A stretch of DNA of 64,000 nt from JBILXY01 sp044378055 (GCA_044378055.1 JBILXY010000003.1:19224-83223), one strand, 5' to 3'; shown: positions 36,328 to 45,098, numbered from the stretch's first letter. Notes: a model not told the origin generated them from the letters alone. Program-made: numbers and translations.

Positions 36328-36363
36328 AATGTTGTATATTTCAATTTATAATTGGTGACTATA

Positions 36364-39300
36364 CTAAACAAGTCTGATGGAATTAATTTTTACCAACTCT
36401 TTAACTTCAATTAACTTTGGTTCTTTAGTATCTGGTAATTCATCCAGCCATCTTATTTCCACGCAAAGTTTAGTCCAATCAACTTGTTTCAAAACTTTTT
36501 GTAGAATCTTTTCGTCTTTAATTTCGTTAATTTTCCAACCAAATGTAACCATTTCACCTGCTACCATTCCTTGTTGTTTTCTAGACTCTTGTACTGCTCT
36601 TTCAAAATCTCTTGTGAAACCCAATACTGCCAAGTCTTCGTCAATCACCATATCAATTTTTATTACACCAAAATTACTGGCAAATTCGAAAATCTGTCCT
36701 TCTGTTTTTGATAAATCTTTATGCATCAAATTGCATTCAGAAAGAAAAATATCTAGCAGTAAATCATCTTCCAATTTAAACTGGGTTAAGTCTGCATACA
36801 AGGTTTGCCTCAGCCTAATATCGTTAGTTTTCCTAGCCGAGTGAACGATACTAACCAGCTCTCTCATTTCTTGCATTTTCACCAATAAGTTTTGCTGCTT
36901 AGCATTAATTTGGCTAACAGTTTCAATATCAGTTAAATGAACAGATTCTGGATCTGAATTAAGTTTAACAACGCTCCACAATTTTTCGCTATTAAAAGGT
37001 TGTAAACTTGCTGTGTATATTGCAAATAACCTAGTGGTTTGGCGAAGTGTCTCGGCGGTTTCAGCAGCGTATTCAGAAGTTAGTAAATCTTTGCTTCTTC
37101 TAACATACCAAGTTGACCAATTATCAATGTAAGGAAGAATTAACCTAGCAGCCTCCATTAGATTATAATTTTCCATGTGTTGATCGATTTTACTAATGTA
37201 ATCTTGTGTATATGCTTGCCACCATTTATTCAAAGGATGTTGGAAAGTTTTAATTTCTTTCTTTGGGAAGCCTTGCAATACCTGATAAATATATTTAGAT
37301 ATATTGCTTATCATCAAAGATGAAGACCTGAAATAAGATTGCATTTCTTTTTCGGTCAAAGTTAAAGATTCGCCTTCAAAAAATGGGCTGGATAGGAACA
37401 TTAACCTAATTGCATCGGAACCAAATTTGCCAAAATACTCATCGATGGAAAGATAGTTTTTCTTGCTTTTACTCATTTTCTTACCATCAGTTCCAAGCAA
37501 AGTACCATGAACCTGAACATTCTTAAATGCTGGTTTTCCAAAAATAGCCGTAGCTAAAACATGTAAGGCATGGAACCAACCGCGAACTTGACCTTCGTAT
37601 TCCACAATATAATCGGCTGGCATAGATTTTTCTACCATTTCCTTATTTTCAAAAGGATAGTGAAAACTAGCCCAAGGCATTGATCCGCTATCAACCCAAC
37701 CATCCATAACTTCTGGTATTCTGTTATACAAATTCCCCAGCTCATCTTTTAAAACGATATTATCAATGTGCGGCCTGTGCAGATCTAACATGGTTACAGG
37801 GCCATAATCGGCTAGACCATCGATGTCTTCTTTCAATTTTTTATAGAAGTAAAATACCTTGGTTGTTTTCTTGCTGGCTGGGTTTAAACTTAATAACCAA
37901 GTAGTCCACATTTGCTGTTCTTCTGGGTGAAGTTGCAGCTGAACTGTTTCGTATTTTTCAAACAAATCTAAAACTTCATCTAAAATTTTCTGAGCAAATT
38001 CGGCAAATTTATTTATTTCTAAATCTTTACCTTTTCTCATCTCGCTGATGTTTTTTGATCTGAATTGGGTAGCGCTGATTCCTAATGGCAATTTTGACTG
38101 AGCATCGGTAATAATTACAGACTTACCTTCCTCATAAAATTCTGGGTTTAAATCCAGTGTGTTCATTAATCTATAAATAGGATTTACAGATAAACTTCTC
38201 AGTTTTTCAATGCTATCTATAAATATTGTTTTAGATTGATCAGCAGTTTGCCAAATTGGAATTGGTGTTCCCCAGAATCTTGTTCTAGAAATACACCAGT
38301 TTGGAGCAGTCTCTAAGCCTAGACCAAACCGGCCGTCTTTTAAATGGGATGGATACCAATTAATTTCTTGGTTTAATTCTAAACTTTTATCCAAAAACCT
38401 AGTTTCACCGATATACCAATTTTCCTTGGCACAATAATAAACAGGTTGATTATTTCGGTTATAAACTGGATATTTATGGGAAATCTTAACCGAGCCAAAA
38501 ACTAAATTCTTCTGTTCCAAAATACTTACAATAATTGGGTTTGCTGAAGTAAATAGTTTTCCAAAGGCTGGCTTTAATTCTGGGGACAGAGTTTCGGAGA
38601 CTTCTCCAAAATCGTTTAAAGAAAAGAAAAATGGTAAACTAAATTCTTTTCCTAATTTAAAATCATCAGGGCCATAAACCGGAGCAATATGCACGATACC
38701 AGTTCCATCTTCGCTACTTACAAAATCGGCTGGATATACTTTAAATACACTTGCTTGTTCTTCATAAGAATCTATTTTAGGTGTCTGTGAAAATAATGGT
38801 GTATATTCTAAACCGACTAGATCTTGGCCTTTCAATGAAACTAATTTAACTAAATCGACTCCTAATTTTTGGAAATAAGCGCTGCTGTCGGTGATATTTT
38901 CTAATTGCTTGGATAGGTTAGGAGAATTCAAAATGTAATCTTTAAAATGCAAAGATAGAATTGGAACTACTCTGTCTTCGGCCAAAATTACAAGCTCTGA
39001 AGTGTTAGGTAAATAATAAACAGAATATTCAATATCTGGGCCAACGGCTAAAGCAGTATTGGCAGGGATACTCCAAGGGGTGGTAGTCCAAGCTAATAAA
39101 TTCAAGGAATAATCTTTTTCCAAAATCAATTTAATTTTATCTAAAGTATCAACATTCTGGTAGATTACTTCAAGCTGTTCTTTTAAATGATCTAGTTCGC
39201 TTTGGGTTTGAAGATCATTTTCTGAATTAGTCCAATCTAGTCCAAGCAGTTCAGGCCTGCCGCTTTTTAATAAATCTTGCAAAGAAATTTTTCTGGTTTT

Positions 39301-40041
39301 TTCATCAAGTTTTTCTAGAATTTGAATTCTTTTTTCAACATCAACTTTATACCTTAATTGTTCAGAATAACTAAATACTATTTCTTCGGAAATTTTAGAA
39401 TATAATTTTTTAGCTTGAACTGGCAACACCCCAAATCTAATTACAGGTGTTTCAATAGTTTCTTCAGCATATTTAATATCATCATTAATTTCGAACTGAG
39501 AAAGGGTTGTACCCATTGAAGGAACATAAATGCTAGAACGATAATCCTTATACAATAAATTCTTATTCCACAATTGCCCTAAACCCCACCAAACAGATTC
39601 CATATAATCGTTGTCCATGGTTCTGTATTGATCGTCCATGTCCACCCATCTTCCACTTCTTGCAACACCAGACCTCCACTCGTCATCTTTTTGACTTACA
39701 TTATCTCTACAATATTTATTAAAAACTTCAATTCCAATTTCAGACTCAATTCTTCTTCTATCGGAAACGCCAAGTTCTTTTTGAACAAAATTTTCCACTG
39801 GCAAACCATGACAGTCCCAGCCCCATCTACGAACTGCATATTTACCCTTCTGAGTCCAGTATCGTGGCACTGTATCTTTTGGATAAGCTGTAGAAACATG
39901 TCCAAGATGAATATCCCCACTTGGGAAAGGTGGGCCATCAAGGAATGTAAATTTTTCCTTACCTATTCGGTTATCTAAACTTTTTTGAAAAGTTTTATGG
40001 TTTTTCCAAAATTCCAAAACATCTAGTTCAGTTGATAGCAT
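36364..40041 (-). CDS. ileS: Isoleucyl-tRNA synthetase, long type-2 form
   Basis: Class I synthetase. The HIGH signature is IHLGH near residue 43 and KMSKS lies near residue 858. GWDCHGLPVE and the eukaryal-like layout mark the type-2 form known for low sensitivity to mupirocin. At 1225 residues it is far longer than the usual ~930-1050. Extra material lies at about residues 205-305 (charged helices before the LLAWTTTPWSIPANT editing segment) and ~610-745 (a helical insert before LHRPHIDNI). The catalytic and editing motifs are intact, so the gene should be functional. Confidence 0.95.
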   Translation of the reverse strand: MLSTELDVLEFWKNHKTFQKSLDNRIGKEKFTFLDGPPFPSGDIHLGHVSTAYPKDTVPRYWTQKGKYAVRRWGWDCHGLPVENFVQKELGVSDRRRIESEIGIEVFNKYCRDNVSQKDDEWRSGVARSGRWVDMDDQYRTMDNDYMESVWWGLGQLWNKNLLYKDYRSSIYVPSMGTTLSQFEINDDIKYAEETIETPVIRFGVLPVQAKKLYSKISEEIVFSYSEQLRYKVDVEKRIQILEKLDEKTRKISLQDLLKSGRPELLGLDWTNSENDLQTQSELDHLKEQLEVIYQNVDTLDKIKLILEKDYSLNLLAWTTTPWSIPANTALAVGPDIEYSVYYLPNTSELVILAEDRVVPILSLHFKDYILNSPNLSKQLENITDSSAYFQKLGVDLVKLVSLKGQDLVGLEYTPLFSQTPKIDSYEEQASVFKVYPADFVSSEDGTGIVHIAPVYGPDDFKLGKEFSLPFFFSLNDFGEVSETLSPELKPAFGKLFTSANPIIVSILEQKNLVFGSVKISHKYPVYNRNNQPVYYCAKENWYIGETRFLDKSLELNQEINWYPSHLKDGRFGLGLETAPNWCISRTRFWGTPIPIWQTADQSKTIFIDSIEKLRSLSVNPIYRLMNTLDLNPEFYEEGKSVIITDAQSKLPLGISATQFRSKNISEMRKGKDLEINKFAEFAQKILDEVLDLFEKYETVQLQLHPEEQQMWTTWLLSLNPASKKTTKVFYFYKKLKEDIDGLADYGPVTMLDLHRPHIDNIVLKDELGNLYNRIPEVMDGWVDSGSMPWASFHYPFENKEMVEKSMPADYIVEYEGQVRGWFHALHVLATAIFGKPAFKNVQVHGTLLGTDGKKMSKSKKNYLSIDEYFGKFGSDAIRLMFLSSPFFEGESLTLTEKEMQSYFRSSSLMISNISKYIYQVLQGFPKKEIKTFQHPLNKWWQAYTQDYISKIDQHMENYNLMEAARLILPYIDNWSTWYVRRSKDLLTSEYAAETAETLRQTTRLFAIYTASLQPFNSEKLWSVVKLNSDPESVHLTDIETVSQINAKQQNLLVKMQEMRELVSIVHSARKTNDIRLRQTLYADLTQFKLEDDLLLDIFLSECNLMHKDLSKTEGQIFEFASNFGVIKIDMVIDEDLAVLGFTRDFERAVQESRKQQGMVAGEMVTFGWKINEIKDEKILQKVLKQVDWTKLCVEIRWLDELPDTKEPKLIEVKELVKINSIRLV

Positions 40042-40091
40042 ACTTTATTGTCTAAATTTGCTTGTAGATAAGACAACTGTCAAGAAAAATA

Positions 40092-40709
40092 TTATAAATC
40101 TTTAGAATCTTCTTCTACTTCTAAACCACCTTTAATTGAAATTGCTATTGGCAATATAAATCCTGCTAATATTATTCCTAGGTAAGGGTTAATTAATAAA
40201 ATAACCAGCTCAATCACGGCCATGCTAATTCTAATTTTAACAAAGGCAGTACTTTTATCCCATGTTTGTTTATCCAAAAGTAAAGATCCAACCGTTGTCA
40301 TTAAAACTAAAATTAAAGCGATGAATGAAGGTGTGTCACTTTGATTGTTTTCAGCTCTTAAAACAAAGTCGTTGAAGAATAAACCAAATAGTAAATTGGA
40401 AAGGAAAATTCCAACCAAACTTAAATAGAATAGATATTCCGGTTCAGGATCTGGATCGTTAAGTAAAAATACTACTCCAATTCTTAAACTGGTTAATAAA
40501 CCCCAAACTGAAAAAAAGATACCAACAATAATATTTTGCACTTGATTAGTTATCCAGAATTCTTTACATGTATCGGCTTTACACAAAGAAAGGTAGAAAA
40601 ACCAAAAAATAACCACAAAAAATATGGCAGTAAATAACACTTCCAACCATTTTAGCACATCTTGCCAAAATAAGGCTTGTTTAAATTGTTTAGTTCCTTT
40701 GGTTAACAC
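40092..40709 (-). CDS. Hypothetical polytopic membrane protein
   Basis: A 205-residue protein with about five to six hydrophobic segments (~22-42, ~60-82, ~90-112, ~128-148, ~160-195) and acidic loops. It starts at GTG. No family recognised. It lies between khpA and ileS on the same strand; 49 nt separate it from khpA, and no terminator is obvious, so it may be a late gene of the ribosomal operon. Confidence 0.55.
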   Translation of the reverse strand: MLTKGTKQFKQALFWQDVLKWLEVLFTAIFFVVIFWFFYLSLCKADTCKEFWITNQVQNIIVGIFFSVWGLLTSLRIGVVFLLNDPDPEPEYLFYLSLVGIFLSNLLFGLFFNDFVLRAENNQSDTPSFIALILVLMTTVGSLLLDKQTWDKSTAFVKIRISMAVIELVILLINPYLGIILAGFILPIAISIKGGLEVEEDSKDL

Positions 40710-40758
40710 AAAATTTTTATAATATATTTGTTATCAATCAAACGCGGTTGTCAAGAAA

Positions 40759-41148
40759 CTAGTTAATAATAAATTCGTCTAAATCAGAATCAATTTTATC
40801 TTCAGTCTTTGAAACGGTTGGATTAGAAGTTTCAACAACTGGATTTATCTCGGTTGAAGGGTTCTTAAGTGCAGAATATTTTAAAGATCCGTCAGGTTCT
40901 AAAAATTGAACGCGAATATTCATGTCGTTTGCTTTCCCAACCGCTCTTAAAATTGTTTTAATAGAATTGGCCATTACACCATTTCTGCCAATTAAAATCC
41001 CCATATCTTTAGGATCAACTCTTACCGATAAAAGTACACCTTGTTCATCAAGAGTTCTCTCAATCTCGATAAGCTCTGGTGCGGTGACCAAGTGCTTCAA
41101 GATGTAAGTTAAGGTTTGAATATCAATGGTTTGATTTTCATCGGTCAT
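40759..41148 (-). CDS. khpA: KH-domain RNA-binding protein (KhpA-like)
   Basis: Small RNA-binding protein. Residues ~10-85 form one KH domain with the GxxG loop as GRNG at about 53-56 (MGILIGRNGVMANSIKTIL). A ~45-residue acidic Ser/Thr/Pro tail extends it to 129 residues, versus ~75-80 for typical KhpA. It follows rpsP by 3 nt, the same neighbour it has in many bacteria, although rimM and trmD are missing here. Confidence 0.85.
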   Translation of the reverse strand: MTDENQTIDIQTLTYILKHLVTAPELIEIERTLDEQGVLLSVRVDPKDMGILIGRNGVMANSIKTILRAVGKANDMNIRVQFLEPDGSLKYSALKNPSTEINPVVETSNPTVSKTEDKIDSDLDEFIIN

Positions 41149-41151
41149 ATT

Positions 41152-41385
41152 TTAAACTAAATTTTGCTTTTTAAAAAGACTTTGTACTGAACTTGATGTT
41201 TCAGTGTTTAAAGCAATATAGTGCTTTACTCTATCAGCTTCTAATTTAACTTCTTTAGTATTTGGATTGTACCATCCTAAAATTTCAATGAATTTTTTTC
41301 CTACGAATTTTTGTTTTTCAGCAACAACTACCCTGTAGAATTTACTGTGTTTGCGACCTATTGGTTGAAATCTAATTGTTAACAT
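41152..41385 (-). CDS. rpsP: 30S ribosomal protein bS16
   Basis: Small-subunit assembly protein with the family start MLTIRFQPIGRKHSKFYRVV and the EILGWYNP motif near residue 35. The 77-residue length is normal. It directly follows rpsD, an unusual junction, and precedes khpA by 3 nt. Confidence 0.96.
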   Translation of the reverse strand: MLTIRFQPIGRKHSKFYRVVVAEKQKFVGKKFIEILGWYNPNTKEVKLEADRVKHYIALNTETSSSVQSLFKKQNLV

Positions 41386-41397
41386 ATATAATCTTTA

Positions 41398-42036
41398 TTA
41401 TCCTACTTTGCGGGAATAGTATTCCACAACTGGAGCTATTTTGAAATCTTGAGGTAAATCTGCTTCAAGAGGTAAGTTTACAACTCTAATTTGCTTAGAC
41501 TTTGTGCAATCTAGCCAAGATGGTGATTCGTTTGGAATTTCTAATTTAAAATTAGTCCAGAAAGGAGATTTTAATTTACTCTCTTTAATTGTAATAATGT
41601 CACCGGCGCTAACCATGAAAGAAGGAATATCTACTTTAACCCCGTTTACTAGGAAGTGTCCGTGGTTTACTAACTGTCTTCCTTGTGATCTTGAATTTGA
41701 AAGCCCAGCACGATAAACAACATTATCTAATCTTCTTTCAAGATAACCAAGTACTGTTTTTCCAGTATCAGAAGAAGCTTTGTTAGCCTTTTTGAAAAGA
41801 TTTGTCATTTGCTTTTCTAAAACACCATAAGTGAATTTGATAGCTTGCTTTTCAAGTAATTGCTTTCCGAATTCAGAAACTTTGGAGAATTTTCCCTTTC
41901 CAGCTCCGTGTTCACCGGATTTGTATGGTTTTTTAGAAAAATCATCTTTTGGTGAAAAGCTTCTTGCACCTTTTAAAAATAGGTTTCTTCCAATTCTCTT
42001 GGATAATTTTGTCTTGCCTGCGGTATATCTAGCCAT
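41398..42036 (-). CDS. rpsD: 30S ribosomal protein uS4
   Basis: Primary 16S-binding protein. The 212-residue sequence has the S4 N-terminal domain (KRIGRNLFLKGARSF) and the S4 RNA-binding motif RLDNVVYRAGLSNSRSQGRQLVNHGHFLVNG, here given in part as RLDNVVYRAG and QLVNHGHFLVNG. Zinc-ligand Cys are absent (C-minus form). rpoA and rplQ, which usually follow, are not here; rpsP follows instead. Confidence 0.96.
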   Translation of the reverse strand: MARYTAGKTKLSKRIGRNLFLKGARSFSPKDDFSKKPYKSGEHGAGKGKFSKVSEFGKQLLEKQAIKFTYGVLEKQMTNLFKKANKASSDTGKTVLGYLERRLDNVVYRAGLSNSRSQGRQLVNHGHFLVNGVKVDIPSFMVSAGDIITIKESKLKSPFWTNFKLEIPNESPSWLDCTKSKQIRVVNLPLEADLPQDFKIAPVVEYYSRKVG

Positions 42037-42051
42037 ATTATATTTTAATTA

Positions 42052-42453
42052 TTAAACTCTTCTTCTCTTACTTGGTCTTACGCCTCCAAAAGGAAAACCT
42101 GTAGCGTCTCTGATTGAATCAAGTTGTAAATCAGTTGCTTGGATAGCTCTTAAGAATGAATCTCTAGCCATTCCAGCACCTTTAATTACAATTTGTACAT
42201 TAGTTGCTTCTAATTGCTTGATTTTTTCTAAAATTGTTTCAGTTGCTTTTTGAGCAGCGAAAGGTGTTTTCTTTTTTGCACCTTTAAAACCTGAGCTTCC
42301 ACTACTTGCCCATGCAAGAACCTTACCTTCAAGGTCTGTTAAAGTAATTATCGAGTTGTTAAATTGTGCACGCATGCAAATTCTTACAACAGGTAATTTC
42401 TGCTTAATTTTAGTTTTTCTAACGTTTAGTTTTGGGGTTGCCTTTTTGGCCAT
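42052..42453 (-). CDS. rpsK: 30S ribosomal protein uS11
   Basis: The 133-residue protein has the typical NNSIITLTDLEGKVL start of the core, GSSGFKGAKKKTPFAAQ and the DATGFPFGGVRPSKRRRV tail. A TTGACA 17 nt before GAATTA in the 46-nt gap upstream suggests an internal promoter in the operon. Confidence 0.97.
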   Translation of the reverse strand: MAKKATPKLNVRKTKIKQKLPVVRICMRAQFNNSIITLTDLEGKVLAWASSGSSGFKGAKKKTPFAAQKATETILEKIKQLEATNVQIVIKGAGMARDSFLRAIQATDLQLDSIRDATGFPFGGVRPSKRRRV

Positions 42454-42498
42454 AATTATAATATCTTAATTCTCTTAGTGTTATCTGTTTGTCAAGTT

Positions 42499-42888
42499 CT
42501 AGGTTTTTCCAGCTGCTTTGTTTTTGCCGCTTCCTGCTGTATTCCTTTTGTTGCCTCTAGCTGTTCTTGAATTAGTTTTGGTTCTTTGACCGCGAACAGG
42601 TAAGTGTAATTTGTGTCTTTTACCTCTCCATGTTCCAATATCAGTTAAACGCTTAATGTTGGAAAGATTCTGCCTTCTTAGGTCTGCTTCAATAATTAAA
42701 TTATTTTCAACATAGCTTCTAATTTCAGCAACTTCTTTTTCACTTAAATCATCTAATTTAATTTCAGGTTTAAGTTTAAGTTCTACTAAAATGTCTTTAA
42801 CATTGGATTTACCAACGCCTTTAATTAAACTTAAAGCGAATCTTATCTGTTTTTGGCCGTCCAAAGTGACGCCAGCAATTCTAATCAT
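42499..42888 (-). CDS. rpsM: 30S ribosomal protein uS13
   Basis: Subunit-bridge protein contacting the P-site tRNA. It has the start MIRIAGVTLDGQKQIRFAL, the IGTWRGKRHKLHLPVRGQRT core and the basic tail TARGNKRNTAGSGKNK. The 129-residue length is normal. It follows the rpmJ-like gene by 5 nt. Confidence 0.97.
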   Translation of the reverse strand: MIRIAGVTLDGQKQIRFALSLIKGVGKSNVKDILVELKLKPEIKLDDLSEKEVAEIRSYVENNLIIEADLRRQNLSNIKRLTDIGTWRGKRHKLHLPVRGQRTKTNSRTARGNKRNTAGSGKNKAAGKT

Positions 42889-42893
42889 AATAT

Positions 42894-43082
42894 TTAAAAT
42901 TTCATTCTTTTCTGTTTCTTCAAAGGAATTGGCTGCCTAGAGTTAATACGATTGCCGATAGAACTATCGTCAAATGCATAAAAACGCAGGATGCCTCTTC
43001 TTCTAGTAAAATAGCCTTGGGCCATTCTACCGCGTCGAGTGAGTTTTTTACCTCGTCCAGTTAGGGATACAACAACTTTCAT
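42894..43082 (-). CDS. Probable divergent bL36 without zinc ligands
   Basis: A 62-residue very basic protein exactly where rpmJ (L36) normally lies, between infA and rpsM. It starts MKV as L36 does, and the middle RRRGILRFYAFDD aligns with the L36 segment RRKGVVRVICxDP. The four zinc ligands (three Cys and one His) are absent, an insertion of about ten residues replaces the first Cys pair, and a 20-residue basic tail is added. L36 forms without zinc exist, but this one is unusually long. It could instead be an unrelated small ribosome-associated protein. Confidence 0.5.
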   Translation of the reverse strand: MKVVVSLTGRGKKLTRRGRMAQGYFTRRRGILRFYAFDDSSIGNRINSRQPIPLKKQKRMKF

Positions 43083-43085
43083 ATA

Positions 43086-43376
43086 TTAGTCTCTAGAAAT
43101 AATTACACCTTTAGTCAAATCTTCCATTGGATCTACCTCTACAGTAACGCTGTCTCCTTTTAAAATTTTGATTCGTCTTACCTTAAAAAGTGTCTTGGTT
43201 TGGCAGTCAATGATAAGTGGATCTAAGCCCTTATCTCTTTCTACTTTTACCTTGAATTTTACCCCAGGCAATGCCTCGATAATAACACCTTTAAAATAAA
43301 TCTTGTCGTCTTTTTGTTCCGAGCCAGTGTTTGATCTGCGTCTGGATGATCTTTTTTTAGTTGGTTTAGCTTTCAC
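43086..43376 (-). CDS. infA: Translation initiation factor IF-1 with N-terminal extension
   Basis: A 96-residue protein whose last ~70 residues form the S1-like OB fold of IF-1: FKGVIIEALPGVKFKVKV, the RRIKILKGDSVTVEV core and DLTKGVIISR. The first ~25 residues are a basic extension (KPTKKRSSRRRSN) absent from typical 72-residue IF-1. The start is GTG. It leads the ribosomal operon. With so many leaderless genes here, an altered initiation factor is of interest, though a link is speculative. Confidence 0.88.
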   Translation of the reverse strand: MKAKPTKKRSSRRRSNTGSEQKDDKIYFKGVIIEALPGVKFKVKVERDKGLDPLIIDCQTKTLFKVRRIKILKGDSVTVEVDPMEDLTKGVIISRD

Positions 43377-43403
43377 TGAAATTGTAATTTAATTTTCTTC
43401 ATT

Positions 43404-43432
43404 ATTAAAAAGCACCAATTTATTTATGTCAA
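43404..43432 (-). promoter_or_regulatory. Promoter of the infA ribosomal operon
   Basis: Minus strand TTGACA, 17-nt spacer, TTTAAT; the leader to the GTG at 43376 would be about 20 nt and has no clear Shine-Dalgarno. The 191-nt gap to the heliorhodopsin gene holds this and the divergent promoter. Confidence 0.6.
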
Positions 43433-43567
43433 ATTTATTTTAGTAAGAATATGCCATAAAACCAATAAATTATTTATTTTGTGAGTTTTAATAATAATTA
43501 TATGCAATGTTGATTGACATCTAACTAAAATTTATCTTGTTTCCTGCATTAAGTTAAATTAAACAAT

Positions 43568-44440
43568 ATGTCAGATACTAATTCTTATACAAATTTACGC
43601 AAGTGGAATATATTCATGGGTTTCCTTCATTTGGTTCAGGGTTTATTCATGGTTTTTGTTTCAAAAGAAAGTTTAACCACAATTAGTCTTTGGCTTCCAA
43701 ATATTGATACAAGAGCAAGATCAATTAATCTAGTTTCCGAAAGCTGGTATTCTGTGAATCTTGGCTATACAATATCTTCCTTCCTATTTCTATCTGCCTT
43801 AGCCCACTTTATAACTGTTTTACCTAATGTTTATGAATGGTATATTGCAAATCTTAAGAACAAGATTAACCTAATTAGATGGTATGAATATGCCATTTCC
43901 AGTTCTGTAATGGTTTATGTAATTGCAATTCAATGTGGAATTAGAGATGCTGCAACATTATTATTACTTGTTGGTATTAATGCCTGTATGAACCTGTTCG
44001 GTGCTGTAATGGAAATGCATAATTCAGCTTTGCGTAAACTTTCGTACATGCAGCAGAACAAAGTATCTGAAGTTGATACAAGTGTTGTAGAACTTGATGA
44101 TGACACCAACTTTAAACCAAATTGGGCAGCTTTTATTTATGGAAGTTTTGCTGGAATTTTACCATGGCTTGTAATGGGTGTATATTTCTTCGTATCTTTA
44201 GACAGATTAGGAAACAACAGTGATATTCCTCAGCAAGTAAAAGATGTTTTGAATAATGTAAGATTCATCTTCCCTGCCTTATTCGTATTCTTCAACTTAT
44301 TCGCCATTAACATGATTCTTCAATACAAGAGAGTAGGACCATGGAAGAAATATATTTTCGGAGAAAAAGCTTATATTATTCTAAGTTTATTAGCTAAATC
44401 TTTCCTAGCTTGGTTTATTTGGGGTGGAACTTTAAGATAG
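43568..44440 (+). CDS. Heliorhodopsin
   Basis: A 290-residue, seven-helix retinal protein of the heliorhodopsin family (inverted topology, light-sensing or enzyme-regulating, not a known pump). The third helix has RWYEYAISSS with Glu107 as the expected Schiff-base counterion. The last helix has SLLAKSFLAW with Lys277 as the retinal-binding residue. His21 and His80, conserved in the family, are present, and the family stretch FAINMILQYKRVGPWKKYIFGEKAYI is clear in parts. The loop before helix five is longer than usual. No retinal-forming oxygenase is in the window. TTGACA lies 54 nt upstream. Two terminators follow. Confidence 0.93.
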   Translation: MSDTNSYTNLRKWNIFMGFLHLVQGLFMVFVSKESLTTISLWLPNIDTRARSINLVSESWYSVNLGYTISSFLFLSALAHFITVLPNVYEWYIANLKNKINLIRWYEYAISSSVMVYVIAIQCGIRDAATLLLLVGINACMNLFGAVMEMHNSALRKLSYMQQNKVSEVDTSVVELDDDTNFKPNWAAFIYGSFAGILPWLVMGVYFFVSLDRLGNNSDIPQQVKDVLNNVRFIFPALFVFFNLFAINMILQYKRVGPWKKYIFGEKAYIILSLLAKSFLAWFIWGGTLR

Positions 44441-44462
44441 TTTCTTTCCTTGTAATAGTAGC

Positions 44463-44487
44463 GACCGTCTCGGACGGTCATTTTTTT
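44463..44487 (+). terminator. Intrinsic terminator 1 after heliorhodopsin
   Basis: GACCGTC-TCG-GACGGTC (7-bp stem, 3-nt loop) is followed by A and seven T. Confidence 0.85.
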
Positions 44488-44509
44488 GGTTATTTTTGGT
44501 CATTTTTAC

Positions 44510-44532
44510 GGTCGTCTCGGACGGTCATTTTT
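44510..44532 (+). terminator. Intrinsic terminator 2 after heliorhodopsin, duplicate of the first
   Basis: GGTCGTC-TCG-GACGGTC with two G-U pairs, followed by A and six T. The near identity with the first copy 47 nt upstream suggests a tandem duplication with compensable drift. Confidence 0.75.
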
Positions 44533-44645
44533 TATTGTAAATTATTCATTTCCCTCTTACTAAGGCAAATTGTGCAGTATATCTTTAACCAAGAAAATTA
44601 CGCTTTGTTTCTTTAATTTTAATTCCTCCCTAACAAGGGCCTTTT

Positions 44646-45092
44646 CTATGATTGAATTTCTTCGTCGATCACTTTTTTCAATGTCTCTTTCACCGATAAA
44701 ATTACACTTTTTTTCTTTAGTTTTAGATCTTCCCCCATTAATCTTAAAGGATCAAAAGTTTCTTTTTTAATTCTTGGTAAAATATGGAAATGTAAATGAA
44801 AAACCGACTGCATTGCAAGCTTTCCTTGGTTGGTTAAAATATTAAAATCTTTGGCTTGGTAAGCCTTTTCCAATAAATCTTCAGCTTTTCTAATTTGATT
44901 AAACATATCCACCAAATATTCATCAGGCAGATTTATAATGTTTGGAGTATGGAATTTTGGAATAACAAGCAGGTGACCTTTACAGCGTGGCCAATGTGGA
45001 ACTATAACCAAGCTTTTTTCAGTTTCCCAAACAATTTGGCTAGAAATATTTTCATAATCACAAAAAGGACAGGTCGTTTGATTAGCACTCAT
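44646..45092 (-). CDS. HIT-family nucleotide-binding hydrolase
   Basis: A 148-residue member of the histidine triad family, which hydrolyses nucleoside phosphoramidates or dinucleotides. The triad is HLHFH (VFHLHFHILPR). An N-terminal CPFC start is typical of many bacterial HIT proteins and may bind zinc with later residues. The promoter is nearly ideal and lies exactly 35 nt upstream, predicting a leaderless mRNA. Confidence 0.9.
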   Translation of the reverse strand: MSANQTTCPFCDYENISSQIVWETEKSLVIVPHWPRCKGHLLVIPKFHTPNIINLPDEYLVDMFNQIRKAEDLLEKAYQAKDFNILTNQGKLAMQSVFHLHFHILPRIKKETFDPLRLMGEDLKLKKKSVILSVKETLKKVIDEEIQS

Positions 45093-45098
45093 GAATCA

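Noticed and set aside
36377..39978. Long antisense frames within ileS (such as 36377-36844 and 39628-39978)
   Set aside because: They are shadows of a strongly conserved synthetase gene, with Ser/Leu-biased composition typical of antisense reading of AT-rich codons.
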